Part shown: piece by piece, positions 1-6,043 of the stretch | Numbering within the stretch: position 1 is the first letter of the stretch | Layout: every line of letters starts with the position of its first letter | NCBI GenBank assembly: GCA_964394845.1 | Contig: CAYMZB010000088.1 | Span: 1-16,350 of the forward strand | DNA length: 16,350 nt | Source: CAYMZB01 sp964394845 | GTDB taxonomy: Bacteria; Patescibacteriota; Microgenomatia; Daviesbacterales; UBA10151 | Direction: 5' to 3' | Made by a program: the position numbers and the translations under genes | The notes under the pieces: model-generated | The model's database searches: none | What the model was told of the DNA's origin: nothing | What the model saw: the letters and a program-made list of their open reading frames with translations, nothing else

Positions 1-453
1 GGAGGCGATTTCTTTATATCTATTCATTTTGATTCTGGTCTCTACAGTTATCTTGGGCCAAGAGCATACTACAACGTCAGCAGGGATTTCTCTGATAAAA
101 ATAGAAAAATTGCAGAATTAGTCTCTTCCTCTATCTCAAGAAGAACATATACATCTACAATAACTGGATCTGTGGGTAAACCGGATATTATAAATGATAC
201 TGTCCTTGATGGAAGACCGTTTTTTATCTTAGGCCCTAAAGGAGTCAAAACAAATACGAACGATGATCCTGCTTCTGAGATTAAAGAGCCTACTAATATT
301 CCCGGCATACTGCATGAATTTTTCTCTAAAGGAGCTTCTTACGAGGATTTAATCAAAAATCCCGATCTAATAAATAAAATATCTGCCGGTTACTGCGACG
401 GGGTGTTACAATATATCCGGAACGACCCGAATGTAAATTGTAGATTCAAATAA
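1..453 (+). CDS. N-acetylmuramoyl-L-alanine amidase (Amidase_3 type), 3' part
   Basis: Partial gene, open at the left edge; 150 C-terminal residues are visible. The fold is read from two signatures of zinc-dependent Amidase_3 enzymes. Near the left edge is FISIHFDSG (His codon 25-27), matching the SIHxN/D motif that holds a zinc-ligand histidine. Near the end is IPGILHEFFSKGA (Glu codon 316-318), matching the catalytic E-x-x-F-x-S-N region, followed by the usual helix ending in DGVLQYI. Family members cleave the amide bond between muramic acid and the stem peptide during cell separation or wall remodelling, and act outside the membrane. The first two zinc ligands and any signal peptide lie outside the window. 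Its TAA overlaps the next ATG (TAATG), so the downstream small genes are probably co-translated. An internal GTG at 172 is not the true start, because the frame is open and homologous upstream of it. Confidence 0.8.
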   Translation, partial: GGDFFISIHFDSGLYSYLGPRAYYNVSRDFSDKNRKIAELVSSSISRRTYTSTITGSVGKPDIINDTVLDGRPFFILGPKGVKTNTNDDPASEIKEPTNIPGILHEFFSKGASYEDLIKNPDLINKISAGYCDGVLQYIRNDPNVNCRFK

Positions 454-647
454 TGAAAGCTAAATACTTATTAATGGGTTTTTTAATTTTATCAATAGTC
501 TTATTACTAATCATTAAGCTCTCCATGCGCTCCAGTGTCAAGGAAAAAGAAGATATTCAGGTTTATACTCCAAGACAAAATACACCCATACCAGTTATGG
601 ATGAAAAATATTATTATGACTTTGATGATGCAAAATCAAATAAATAA
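453..647 (+). CDS. Small single-pass membrane protein, unknown function
   Basis: A 64-residue protein that I do not recognise. Residues about 5-25 form one strongly hydrophobic segment after a short basic N-terminus (MKAKY), followed by a basic patch and a polar tail with a YYYDFDD stretch, so it is probably an N-terminally anchored protein with the tail outside. The ATG overlaps the amidase stop codon (TAATG) and its own stop overlaps the next ATG in the same way. Being tightly packed between two envelope genes supports real translation, although no homology confirms it. A role in the cell envelope next to the amidase is an inference from position only. Confidence 0.55.
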   Translation: MKAKYLLMGFLILSIVLLLIIKLSMRSSVKEKEDIQVYTPRQNTPIPVMDEKYYYDFDDAKSNK

Positions 648-1114
648 TGCCTGCTGACTATAAAAAGATACTGTTAATAGTTCTTGCTTTAGTGTTTGCA
701 ATGTCTTTGTTAATCTATCCCAAGTTAACAAAAACACCTGAGCAAAAATCTACAAATAATTCTAACCATTCTAATTTTTCATCTATTGACCCAAATGCTT
801 CTCCTAAAATAGTTTCCACTAAACCAGATCCTTTGGAGGAAGCAATTATTTCTGCTACAGAAGTGGTGGAAATTACTTTTAACAGGCCTTTGGAAAATGT
901 GGGTGAGTTTAAAAGCAGGATAGAACCAAAAATTGAATATAAAGTGGAGTTGTCAGGAGACCGGAAAACAGCCAGAATACACCCTCTAAAACCCTATGAA
1001 TTGGGGATTACTTATACTTTATTTATCAAGCCGGACAGCAAGTTTGACGGAGTGGGAGAATGGAGACAGGATAAGACTTTTCATTTTAAAACTGTCAAGT
1101 ACAGGGGGGTTTAA
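647..1114 (+). CDS. Membrane-anchored protein with a bacterial Ig-like (Big_5/SbsA-type) domain
   Basis: A 155-residue protein. Residues about 7-26 are a hydrophobic anchor (KKILLIVLALVF). A Ser/Asn-rich linker follows, then a domain from about residue 50 to the end. Its pattern is that of SbsA/Big_5 Ig-like domains: SPKIVSTKPDP near the start, EITFNRPL in the middle and KTFHFKT at the end. Such domains occur in surface and S-layer-associated proteins and usually mediate structure or binding. No catalytic residues are apparent. The ATG overlaps the upstream stop (TAATG). The stop codon overlaps the dnaN stop on the other strand at the TTAA of 1111-1114, so the two operons converge with no spacer. 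The domain call rests on pattern only; exported and surface-facing is the likely location. Confidence 0.6.
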   Translation: MPADYKKILLIVLALVFAMSLLIYPKLTKTPEQKSTNNSNHSNFSSIDPNASPKIVSTKPDPLEEAIISATEVVEITFNRPLENVGEFKSRIEPKIEYKVELSGDRKTARIHPLKPYELGITYTLFIKPDSKFDGVGEWRQDKTFHFKTVKYRGV

Positions 1115-2229
1115 CTTAATCTCACAGGCATAACTATATACTCTAAACCCTCTTCTCCTACCGGCTTAATCAAACTTGCTGAAAGACTACCGGAAAACTC
1201 AATCATTACCTGAGTCGTAGGAATATTAGATACTGCGTCTAGCAAAAATCTTGTATTAAAAGCTATCTGAAGCTCTTCCCCCTCTACTTCTACTTCTCCT
1301 TCTATTTCATTTTCCTGACTGCCTATTTCTTTAGCAGATGATTTAAGAGCCAGGCTACCTTTTTTAGCTGTTAAAACTACGACATTTGCCTCATTTTTGG
1401 CAAAAACTGCAGCCAGTTTTACAGCTTTAATTAATTGCTCTTTTTCTATTAAAGCCCTGCCAACAATTTGAGGGGGGATAATTTTTTCCCAAGCAGGAAA
1501 CTGACCTTCTATTAATCTTGAAGAAATAATGGTTTGGCCAAGAGTAAAAACTACCTGGTTTTGATTTTCCGAAGTAGAAATATTAACTTCATCAACCTCT
1601 TGCTCTGAAATAATCCTTAGCACTTCTTCAAAAGTTCTTTTAGGTATCAGGCTTTTAAACCCTTTAATCCGCTCCTGCTCGCCTGAGGCAAGTTGTACTT
1701 GTCTGTGAGCTAACCTAAATCCGTCTGTTGCCACAAAATCTAACTTTGAATCTTTAACATCAGTTAAGATGCCTGTTAAAACAGGCCTGCCTTCATCAAC
1801 TGCTGCAGCAAAAAGGATTTGTGAGGATGTTAAAAATGCGTCTTTTGGAAAGTTTACCCCTGTTCCAGTAGACAAAGGTATTACAGGAAATTCTGAGGCT
1901 GAGATCCCGTTAATTAAGGCTTTGAATTTACCAGACTCAATAGTTAATACCTCAGCTTCTGATTCTAAGGTAATGCTGCTTTGTCCTAAACCAGAAATCA
2001 GATCAACCAGGGTTTTGGCCGGGACAGTAATTTCTCCAGGAGTTTCATCAGTAACAGGAATAAACTTAATTACACCTATCTCTAAATTTGTAGCTGCTAT
2101 TTTTAATCTCGGGCCTTCAATAGAAAGTAATATATTATTGAGCACTGGCAAAGTCGAATGACTGCCAACAGACCGCAAAACAGATTGCAGGGTAGGCAGT
2201 AGGTCTTGCTGTAAAATTGTAAATTTCAT
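1111..2229 (-). CDS. dnaN: DNA polymerase III beta subunit (sliding clamp)
   Basis: 372 residues, the normal length for a bacterial beta clamp. The N-terminus MKFTILQQDLLPTLQSVLR and the early SHSTLPVLNNILL stretch are typical of domain I. DFVATDGFRLAHR in the middle is the classical domain II signature. The protein ends in YIVMPVRLS, matching the conserved MPxRL C-terminus that lines the peptide-binding pocket. The dimeric ring tethers DNA polymerase III to the template and recruits other replication and repair proteins. The ATG at 2227-2229 lies 11 bases after the stop of the nuclease gene, so it is probably transcribed with that gene from the origin side. An AGGGAA lies about 15 bases upstream, further than usual for a ribosome binding site. 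In most bacteria dnaN directly follows dnaA; here one gene intervenes. Confidence 0.97.
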   Translation of the reverse strand: MKFTILQQDLLPTLQSVLRSVGSHSTLPVLNNILLSIEGPRLKIAATNLEIGVIKFIPVTDETPGEITVPAKTLVDLISGLGQSSITLESEAEVLTIESGKFKALINGISASEFPVIPLSTGTGVNFPKDAFLTSSQILFAAAVDEGRPVLTGILTDVKDSKLDFVATDGFRLAHRQVQLASGEQERIKGFKSLIPKRTFEEVLRIISEQEVDEVNISTSENQNQVVFTLGQTIISSRLIEGQFPAWEKIIPPQIVGRALIEKEQLIKAVKLAAVFAKNEANVVVLTAKKGSLALKSSAKEIGSQENEIEGEVEVEGEELQIAFNTRFLLDAVSNIPTTQVMIEFSGSLSASLIKPVGEEGLEYIVMPVRLS

Positions 2230-2240
2230 ATTTTTATTAC

Positions 2241-2696
2241 TTATTCCCTTTTCCGGGCAGAAACAAACCTGGAAACTTCATCTTCAGTTACTTTAATTAA
2301 TCTAAAATTAACACGGCCGGCGGCAATTAAATCCTTAATATGTTTTTCCTCGTCTGACAAAACATGGCTGGCGCCTGATTTTACTTCAATAAAATCAATT
2401 TGTTGATTATTTTTAATCCCGATAAAATCAATTGGCCAGCCAAGTGGAATAATCCGGTCATAATCATAACGCAACTCTGCGTAAGTTAAAAGTTCTGCCA
2501 TTTTGCCTTTTTGAGGATTAATAGATCCTTGTATGGCCTGTAAAACTTTTGAAGGTAAGTCTTGTAATCCTTTATAAAGATCTACCAGGTCAGTTGGGAT
2601 ATCTGTTTTGCCTTTACCGTGAAGTCTGCCTAAAAGATATGCGACAATCAGGACCAGAGCTATTATTCCAACAATCCACCAGTTAATATTATTCAT
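2241..2696 (-). CDS. Membrane-anchored endonuclease-like protein related to archaeal Holliday junction resolvases (PF10107-like)
   Basis: 151 residues from the ATG at 2694-2696. Residues 7-23 are a transmembrane helix (WWIVGIIALVLIVAYLL). A charged helical linker follows, and a PD-(D/E)xK-type nuclease core covers about residues 62-150. The core shows a helix with E68 (KMAELL), then D90 in GWPIDFIG and E104-x-K106 in DFIEVKSG, the expected acidic and lysine metal-site residues. This resembles the Endonuc_Holl family, described as distantly related to archaeal Holliday junction resolvase; the substrate is not known. The core is complete, so activity is plausible. An in-frame TTG at 2706-2708 would add four residues, but that TTG is part of a DnaA box and has no ribosome binding site, so the ATG is preferred. 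The gene sits between dnaA and dnaN, with its promoter inside the origin region. Confidence 0.75.
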   Translation of the reverse strand: MNNINWWIVGIIALVLIVAYLLGRLHGKGKTDIPTDLVDLYKGLQDLPSKVLQAIQGSINPQKGKMAELLTYAELRYDYDRIIPLGWPIDFIGIKNNQQIDFIEVKSGASHVLSDEEKHIKDLIAAGRVNFRLIKVTEDEVSRFVSARKRE

Positions 2697-2717
2697 TGTT
2701 TTCCACAATTTGTCTAG

Positions 2718-2723
2718 ATTATA
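2718..2723 (-). promoter_or_regulatory. -10 element for the nuclease-dnaN unit, inside the origin region
   Basis: A perfect TATAAT on the minus strand. Transcription would begin near 2711, about 15 bases before the ATG of the nuclease gene. No good -35 hexamer is seen at 16-18 bases upstream, where the sequence is the AT-rich DnaA-trio-like stretch. The overlap with the putative unwinding region and the DnaA boxes on both sides make control by DnaA plausible; this is inference. Confidence 0.5.
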
Positions 2724-2739
2724 CTATATTTATATTAAA

Positions 2740-2757
2740 TAGTAGTTGTATTAATAA
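2740..2757 (+). other. DnaA-trio-like element (basal unwinding system candidate)
   Basis: Reading towards the box at 2762-2770, the + strand shows TAG TAG TTG TAT TAA TAA (2740-2757), then a G-rich spacer GTGG (2758-2761), then the box. Four of six triplets fit the 3'-(G/A)AT-5' trio consensus described for Bacillus subtilis, and the order box, GC-rich spacer, trios, AT-rich DNA is the same. DnaA would be expected to extend from the box along the trio strand and open the duplex. This is pattern evidence only. Confidence 0.6.
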
Positions 2758-2881
2758 GTGGTGTGGATATGTTGGTAAGTTGTTTTTTTAAGTTCAGTTT
2801 TTGGTAAATTTTCGTGTTGAAGAGTTGTTGACTATTTGTGGATAACTTGTGGAAAAGCAATCTTTGCTGTGGATAAGTTAG

Positions 2882-4198
2882 TTAAGAGCTAACTAAGCTT
2901 TGTTTTACTTCTAAAAATATCTTTTGTGTCTCGTGGTCGTTATTTAACAGCTGTTTAATTTTATCTCTGCCGTGCATAACTGTGGTGTGATCTCTCCCGC
3001 CCAGCACTTGTCCAATCTTTTCCACAGTCATCCCCAATTCTTCACTTAATATAAACATTGCAAAGTGCCTTGACAAAACTAACCCTTTTTGTCTTTTAGG
3101 CCCTGCTAACTCTTTTTGAGAAACATTAAAGTAGCTGCAAATTGCAGATAAGACCTGGGGCGGAGTTAAAGACAGCGCTTTTTTGGGCGCTTTGTTTAAA
3201 TAGAGAGTTATATTTTCAGGTGTAGCTTGCAAGTTTTGAGCTTTAAGAATCTGGATAATTTGTAAAAGTTTTCCTTCCAACTCTCTGATGCTTGATTGGG
3301 GTGATGTCGCGATTAATTTAAGGGAGTTTTCATCCAAGGCGCTTCCCCACTCGTTTGACTTTGCTTTTAAAATTGCCACCCGGGTATCAAAATCAGGAGA
3401 TTGGATATCCACCATCAGTCCTCCTGCAAAACGGCTTCTTAAGCGGTCTTCAAGCTTTGCAATCTCAATTGGCGGTCTGTCTGAGGTCAGAATTATTTGG
3501 GAATTTTTTGACTGAAGCTCGTTAAAGGTATGAAAAAATTCTTCCTGCGTGCCTTCCCGCCCGGAGAAAAATTGAATATCATCAATTAGCAGCAGCCTGG
3601 CTGAGCGGTATTTGGTACGCAGATCCTGCATTTTGTGATTTTGAATAGCAGCAACATAGTCATTCATAAACTTTTCTGAGGAGCAATAAATAACGCTGTC
3701 TCCGGGATTTTTTTTCAAAATAGCATTGCCGATTGCCAGCATTAGATGTGTTTTTCCAACACCTGTTCTACCATAAATAAAAAGCGGGTTGTATGAGGTG
3801 CCCGGGTTTGCAACAACAGCAGCGGCTGCAGCAAACGCCACGTTATTTGAAGGCCCAACCACAAAGTTTTCTAAAGTGAATTTTGGGTTTAAGGCATTAT
3901 ATTGTGTTTGAATAGGTTTAAAAAAATCTTCCTCTTGCTCGCTTTGCTGAGCCGATTCTTTGACAATAAATTCAATAGACACTTTCCTGCCAAGCAGTTT
4001 TTCAAACGTATCTTCGATGACAGATAAATATTTTTGATTTAACGTTTCTTTTACAAAAGCATTAAAGGTGGAGAGAACAATTTTTTCATCAGTGAGATCT
4101 TTTAAAGACGCTTTCAAAAACCAGGCTTTGTAATTGTCAGGTCCTACCACAGGTTTGATTGTTTGTAGAAATTTATGCCAGAGTCTTAGATTATCCAT
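2882..4198 (-). CDS. dnaA: Chromosomal replication initiator protein DnaA
   Basis: 438 residues from the ATG at 4196-4198. Domain I begins at LWHKFLQTIKP. A short acidic linker (about 80-100) is domain II. The AAA+ core carries Walker A GRTGVGKT (143-150), Walker B LLLIDDIQF (202-210), sensor 1 ILTSDRPP, the arginine-finger region RLRSRF (252-257) and sensor 2 RELEGKL (305-311). Domain IV has the DnaA signature GRDHTTVMHG (401-410), which contacts the DnaA box. All key residues are present. DnaA-ATP assembles on the origin and melts it. A GTG at 4226-4228 would add ten residues, but it lies within the perfect DnaA box TTATCCACA (4221-4229) and produces a repeated MDN, so the ATG was chosen; neither start has a clear ribosome binding site. 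Boxes in its upstream region suggest autoregulation. One more TTTTCCACA lies inside the gene at 3018-3026. Confidence 0.97.
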   Translation of the reverse strand: MDNLRLWHKFLQTIKPVVGPDNYKAWFLKASLKDLTDEKIVLSTFNAFVKETLNQKYLSVIEDTFEKLLGRKVSIEFIVKESAQQSEQEEDFFKPIQTQYNALNPKFTLENFVVGPSNNVAFAAAAAVVANPGTSYNPLFIYGRTGVGKTHLMLAIGNAILKKNPGDSVIYCSSEKFMNDYVAAIQNHKMQDLRTKYRSARLLLIDDIQFFSGREGTQEEFFHTFNELQSKNSQIILTSDRPPIEIAKLEDRLRSRFAGGLMVDIQSPDFDTRVAILKAKSNEWGSALDENSLKLIATSPQSSIRELEGKLLQIIQILKAQNLQATPENITLYLNKAPKKALSLTPPQVLSAICSYFNVSQKELAGPKRQKGLVLSRHFAMFILSEELGMTVEKIGQVLGGRDHTTVMHGRDKIKQLLNNDHETQKIFLEVKQSLVSS

Positions 4199-4220
4199 GT
4201 TTTTGTGGGGCAAGAGAGAG

Positions 4221-4256
4221 TTATCCACAATTTAATTCAATGTTGAGTTTTCCACA
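4221..4256. promoter_or_regulatory. DnaA boxes upstream of dnaA (second origin cluster / autoregulatory site)
   Basis: A perfect DnaA box TTATCCACA at 4221-4229 and a variant TTTTCCACA at 4248-4256, both in the same orientation, lie in the gap between the divergent dnaA and permease genes. A minus-strand -10-like TATATT sits at 4256-4261 and touches the second box. A DnaA bound here would block or modulate its own promoter. The -35 region is weak (TTGATC at 4281-4286 with a 19-base spacer). Confidence 0.7.
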
Positions 4257-4301
4257 ATATAGCAGAACTGTTTAAAACTAGATCAAAATCTTTTGAACAA
4301 A

Positions 4302-4313
4302 ATTATATATAAT
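4302..4313. promoter_or_regulatory. Palindromic AT box giving -10 elements on both strands
   Basis: ATTATATATAAT is a perfect 12-base palindrome, so TATAAT appears on the + strand at 4308-4313 (for the permease) and on the minus strand at 4302-4307 (towards dnaA). The + strand -10 ends 8 bases before the permease ATG, implying an almost leaderless mRNA. No convincing -35 exists for either direction; TTGAAC at 4293-4298 is too close. The rest of the gap (4229-4321) holds the DnaA boxes. Confidence 0.45.
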
Positions 4314-4321
4314 ATTAAGAT

Positions 4322-5173
4322 ATGAATTGGCAAGCGTTTTTATTAATCAGTATCTTAGCTGAATCTTTTGGCAGGGTTTTTCAAAGATTTTTGCTTAAAG
4401 ACAATAAAAGCAACCCTATTGCTTATGCAGTTTGGTTTCAGTTTTTAACAGGTGGCTTACTTTCAATATACGCACTAACCCAAGGTATTAAGTTACCCAA
4501 TGATCTTTTATCTATAGCTCCTAATTTAATTTTGGTACCTATTCTATACGGAATAATGGTTATCTTTATATTCAAAGCTTTGCAACAAACAGAAGCGTCC
4601 ATATTTACTATTTTATTTAATGCCAGGGTGATTATTGTAGTTTTAGGAGCTATGATACTTTTAAAAAATCCATTTACAGTACAGCAAGTTTTGGGAACTG
4701 TTTTGATTTTAGCCTCTGTTGTGGCTATTTCTTTCAATAAGGAGAAATTACAATTTAAAAAAGGGGAAATTTATAGCTTACTCTCCGGAGCTTTTTTAGC
4801 TTTAGGTGTGATTAATGATTCAATAATTCTAAAAAAATTTGATGTAACCACCTTTTCAGCCTTAGGATTCTTAGCCCCAGGATTTTTTATCTGGGCTATT
4901 AATCCTAAATCCACTAGACAAATTCTTTCATTACCAAAGGATAAAATCTTTCCTAAAATTGGGTTTTTAGGAATGATTTATGGAACAGCATATTTAACGT
5001 ATAATCTTGCCTACTTTTCCGGACAAAATGCAGCCAAAATTGCTGCGATATTTCCTATAACAGCTATTTTAACAGTACTTTTCTCTGCTGTTTTGTTAAA
5101 GGAAAGACGAAATATATTAGTTAAACTTTTAGCAGCAACAATAAGTTTTGTAGGAGTGTTATTAGTCAGTTAA
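4322..5173 (+). CDS. EamA/DMT-superfamily permease
   Basis: 283 residues, almost entirely hydrophobic, with about ten predicted membrane helices in two similar halves (about 4-137 and 150-282), the layout of drug/metabolite transporter (EamA) proteins. Each half ends in the typical helix pair: a loop carrying acidic or basic residues, then VLGTVLILASVVAISF in the first half and LLAATISFVGVLLVS at the C-terminus. The LLKER-like loop (VLLKERRN) before the last helix is common in the family. Substrates of DMT proteins vary widely (amino acids, nucleotide sugars, metabolites) and cannot be deduced here. The ATG at 4322 has no ribosome binding site and lies just after a TATAAT, so the message may be nearly leaderless. 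The gene stands between dnaA and the rpmH series, normally adjacent, so it looks like an insertion into a conserved block. Confidence 0.85.
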   Translation: MNWQAFLLISILAESFGRVFQRFLLKDNKSNPIAYAVWFQFLTGGLLSIYALTQGIKLPNDLLSIAPNLILVPILYGIMVIFIFKALQQTEASIFTILFNARVIIVVLGAMILLKNPFTVQQVLGTVLILASVVAISFNKEKLQFKKGEIYSLLSGAFLALGVINDSIILKKFDVTTFSALGFLAPGFFIWAINPKSTRQILSLPKDKIFPKIGFLGMIYGTAYLTYNLAYFSGQNAAKIAAIFPITAILTVLFSAVLLKERRNILVKLLAATISFVGVLLVS

Positions 5174-5244
5174 AATTTCTACATCTGCATTTTGTCAGAA
5201 TAGAGCTTTACATAGTATAGCCATAGGTGTAAGATCAAGATATT

Positions 5245-5358
5245 ATGGGAATGACGCAGGTTGCTCTAAAAGTAAAAAATCCTCAAAAACCAACCAGTGA
5301 GTTTAACAGCAAGTTTTTAGTTGATAGTGAAAGAGGGTATTATATAAAGCTATCTTAA
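5245..5358 (+). pseudogene. Remnant of a clan AA (retropepsin-like) aspartic protease gene
   Basis: A 37-codon open frame begins MGMTQVALKVKNPQKP and continues to KFLVDSERGYY before a stop. This resembles the N-terminus of small bacterial retropepsin-like proteases, which typically run MGLTxVxVxVxNPxxPxK...FLVDSGAxY, where DSG or DTG holds the catalytic aspartate. Here the glycine after DS is replaced (DSE) and the frame ends about eight residues later, so the rest of the domain is missing; full-length members are about 110-130 residues. A promoter-like pair TTTACA (5207-5212) and TAAGAT (5230-5235) with a 17-base spacer lies upstream. The rpmH promoter now lies inside the remnant. The match is from memory of the family motif. 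It could instead be a real short peptide or chance. This is the main content of the 199-base gap 5174-5372. Confidence 0.5.
5321..5348 (+). promoter_or_regulatory. Promoter of the rpmH-rnpA-yidD-yidC-jag operon
   Basis: -35 TTGATA (5321-5326), a 16-base spacer and -10 TATAAA (5343-5348). Transcription would start near 5355, about 18 bases before the rpmH ATG, leaving room for the AAGGA ribosome binding site at 5357-5361. It is the best-formed sigma70-type promoter in the window, fitting for a ribosomal protein operon. Confidence 0.65.
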
Positions 5359-5372
5359 GGATGTAATCAAAT

Positions 5373-5510
5373 ATGCCAAAACGAACTTATCAGCCTAAAA
5401 AATTAAAGAGAGCCAGGAAACATGGGTTTAGAGCCAGGATGGCTACTTCTGGCGGAGTAAAGGTTTTAAAAAGACGAAGGCAAGAAGGTAGGGTTAGGCT
5501 TACTGTCTAG
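5373..5510 (+). CDS. rpmH: 50S ribosomal protein bL34
   Basis: 45 residues, the standard length. The sequence begins MPKRTYQPKKLKRARKHGF and continues RARMATSGGVKVLKRRRQEG, the highly conserved bL34 pattern (a basic protein with the GFRxRMxTxxGRxVLxxRRxKGR core). In most bacteria the second motif has GRxVL; here it is GVKVL. The ATG at 5373 is preceded by AAGGA at a spacing of about 11 bases. It is the first gene of the rightward operon and is followed by rnpA after 13 bases, the classical arrangement beside the origin. Confidence 0.97.
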   Translation: MPKRTYQPKKLKRARKHGFRARMATSGGVKVLKRRRQEGRVRLTV

Positions 5511-5523
5511 TCAATCTTGAGTA

Positions 5524-5862
5524 ATGCTTCCCAAACAAAACAGGCTAAATTTATACAAGGATTTTAAATGGGTTACCGGAGGTAAGAAAGTAGAAACTCC
5601 GTTAGTTACGCTTTTTATAAAAACAGGCGATAACTTATTTCCTAGAATAGGAATTGCAGTTTCCGTCAAGAAACTTAAAAAAGCTGCAGACAGAAACCGG
5701 GCCAGAAGATTGGTTTCTAAAGCCTTTGAATCTTTATACGGGAGTTTACCTAAAGATATAAATATAGTGGCTCTTCCCAAGTCAAGGGTAATTAATGTAA
5801 AATCAGATGCAGTGTTGTTGGATTTAAAATCCAGCTTAAGTTATGAAAAAATTATTTCTTAG
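5524..5862 (+). CDS. rnpA: Ribonuclease P protein component
   Basis: 112 residues, in the normal range of 110-130. It starts MLPKQNRLNLYKDFKWV, typical of the family (basic residues, then an aromatic that contacts RNA). The central region RIGIAVSVKKLKKAADRNRARRLV contains the conserved RNR motif (residues 57-59) that binds the 5' leader and the RNA subunit. RnpA helps the catalytic RNase P RNA recognise precursor tRNAs and cleave their 5' leaders. The RNase P RNA gene itself is not in this window. Its last 20 bases overlap the start of yidD, which implies coupled translation in the cytoplasm. The position between rpmH and yidD is the conserved order. Confidence 0.95.
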   Translation: MLPKQNRLNLYKDFKWVTGGKKVETPLVTLFIKTGDNLFPRIGIAVSVKKLKKAADRNRARRLVSKAFESLYGSLPKDINIVALPKSRVINVKSDAVLLDLKSSLSYEKIIS

Positions 5863-6043
5863 TCTTATTGGAATCTATCAGACCTATTTATCTTTTGATA
5901 CAGGGGTATTGTCTTTTCTTGCTCCGGGCGGGGCTTGCAGGTCTGAAACTCGATGTTCGGAATATACCAAGCAAATGATTATAAAGCATGGTGTTGGTGT
6001 AGGGATAATACTTGGGGTAAAAAGAATATGGAGTTGCAAATGA
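5843..6043 (+). CDS. yidD: Membrane protein insertion efficiency factor YidD
   Basis: 66 residues, close to the usual 70-85. The pattern LIGIYQTYLS ... GACRSETRCSEYTKQMIIKHG is that of YidD (CRxxPTCSxYAxxAIxxHG); cysteines at 32, 38 and 65 match the conserved ones. The family's proline before TC is replaced (ETRC), a small departure. YidD is a small membrane-associated protein that aids insertion of inner-membrane proteins by YidC. It starts inside the end of rnpA (20-base overlap), and its TGA overlaps the yidC ATG (ATGA at 6040-6043), so translation is probably coupled. Confidence 0.93.
   Translation: MKKLFLSLIGIYQTYLSFDTGVLSFLAPGGACRSETRCSEYTKQMIIKHGVGVGIILGVKRIWSCK

Larger units (their letters stand above)
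2699..2881. other. oriC: Putative replication origin (oriC), dnaA-downstream cluster of DnaA boxes
   Basis: This gap after dnaA, running into the start of the nuclease gene, contains five 9-mers close to the consensus DnaA box. On the + strand there are TGTGGATAA at 2837-2845 and 2868-2876 (perfect boxes read as TTATCCACA on the minus strand), TGTGGAAAA at 2848-2856, and TGTGGATAT at 2762-2770. In the opposite orientation there is TTTTCCACA at 2699-2707. The 2837 and 2848 boxes are 11 bases apart, about one helical turn. The flank beyond 2762 is very AT-rich. Known bacterial origins often lie beside dnaA with this composition. With the cluster upstream of dnaA (4221-4256) this would be a bipartite origin. 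The strand switch between the dnaN/dnaA genes (leftward) and the rpmH series (rightward) agrees with replication leaving from here. Confidence 0.82.

Noticed and set aside
1769..2161. Open frame of 130 codons on the + strand inside dnaN
   Set aside because: It lies fully antisense to a clearly conserved gene and its product has no recognisable features.
3018..3026. TTTTCCACA inside dnaA as part of the origin
   Set aside because: It is a single variant 9-mer within coding sequence, away from the clusters; probably chance in AT-rich DNA.
5953..6039. Longer N-terminus for YidC starting at 5953
   Set aside because: This part is the yidD reading frame shifted; the Cys/Trp-rich product is unlike YidC, and the ATG at 6040 has GGAG and the ATGA overlap.
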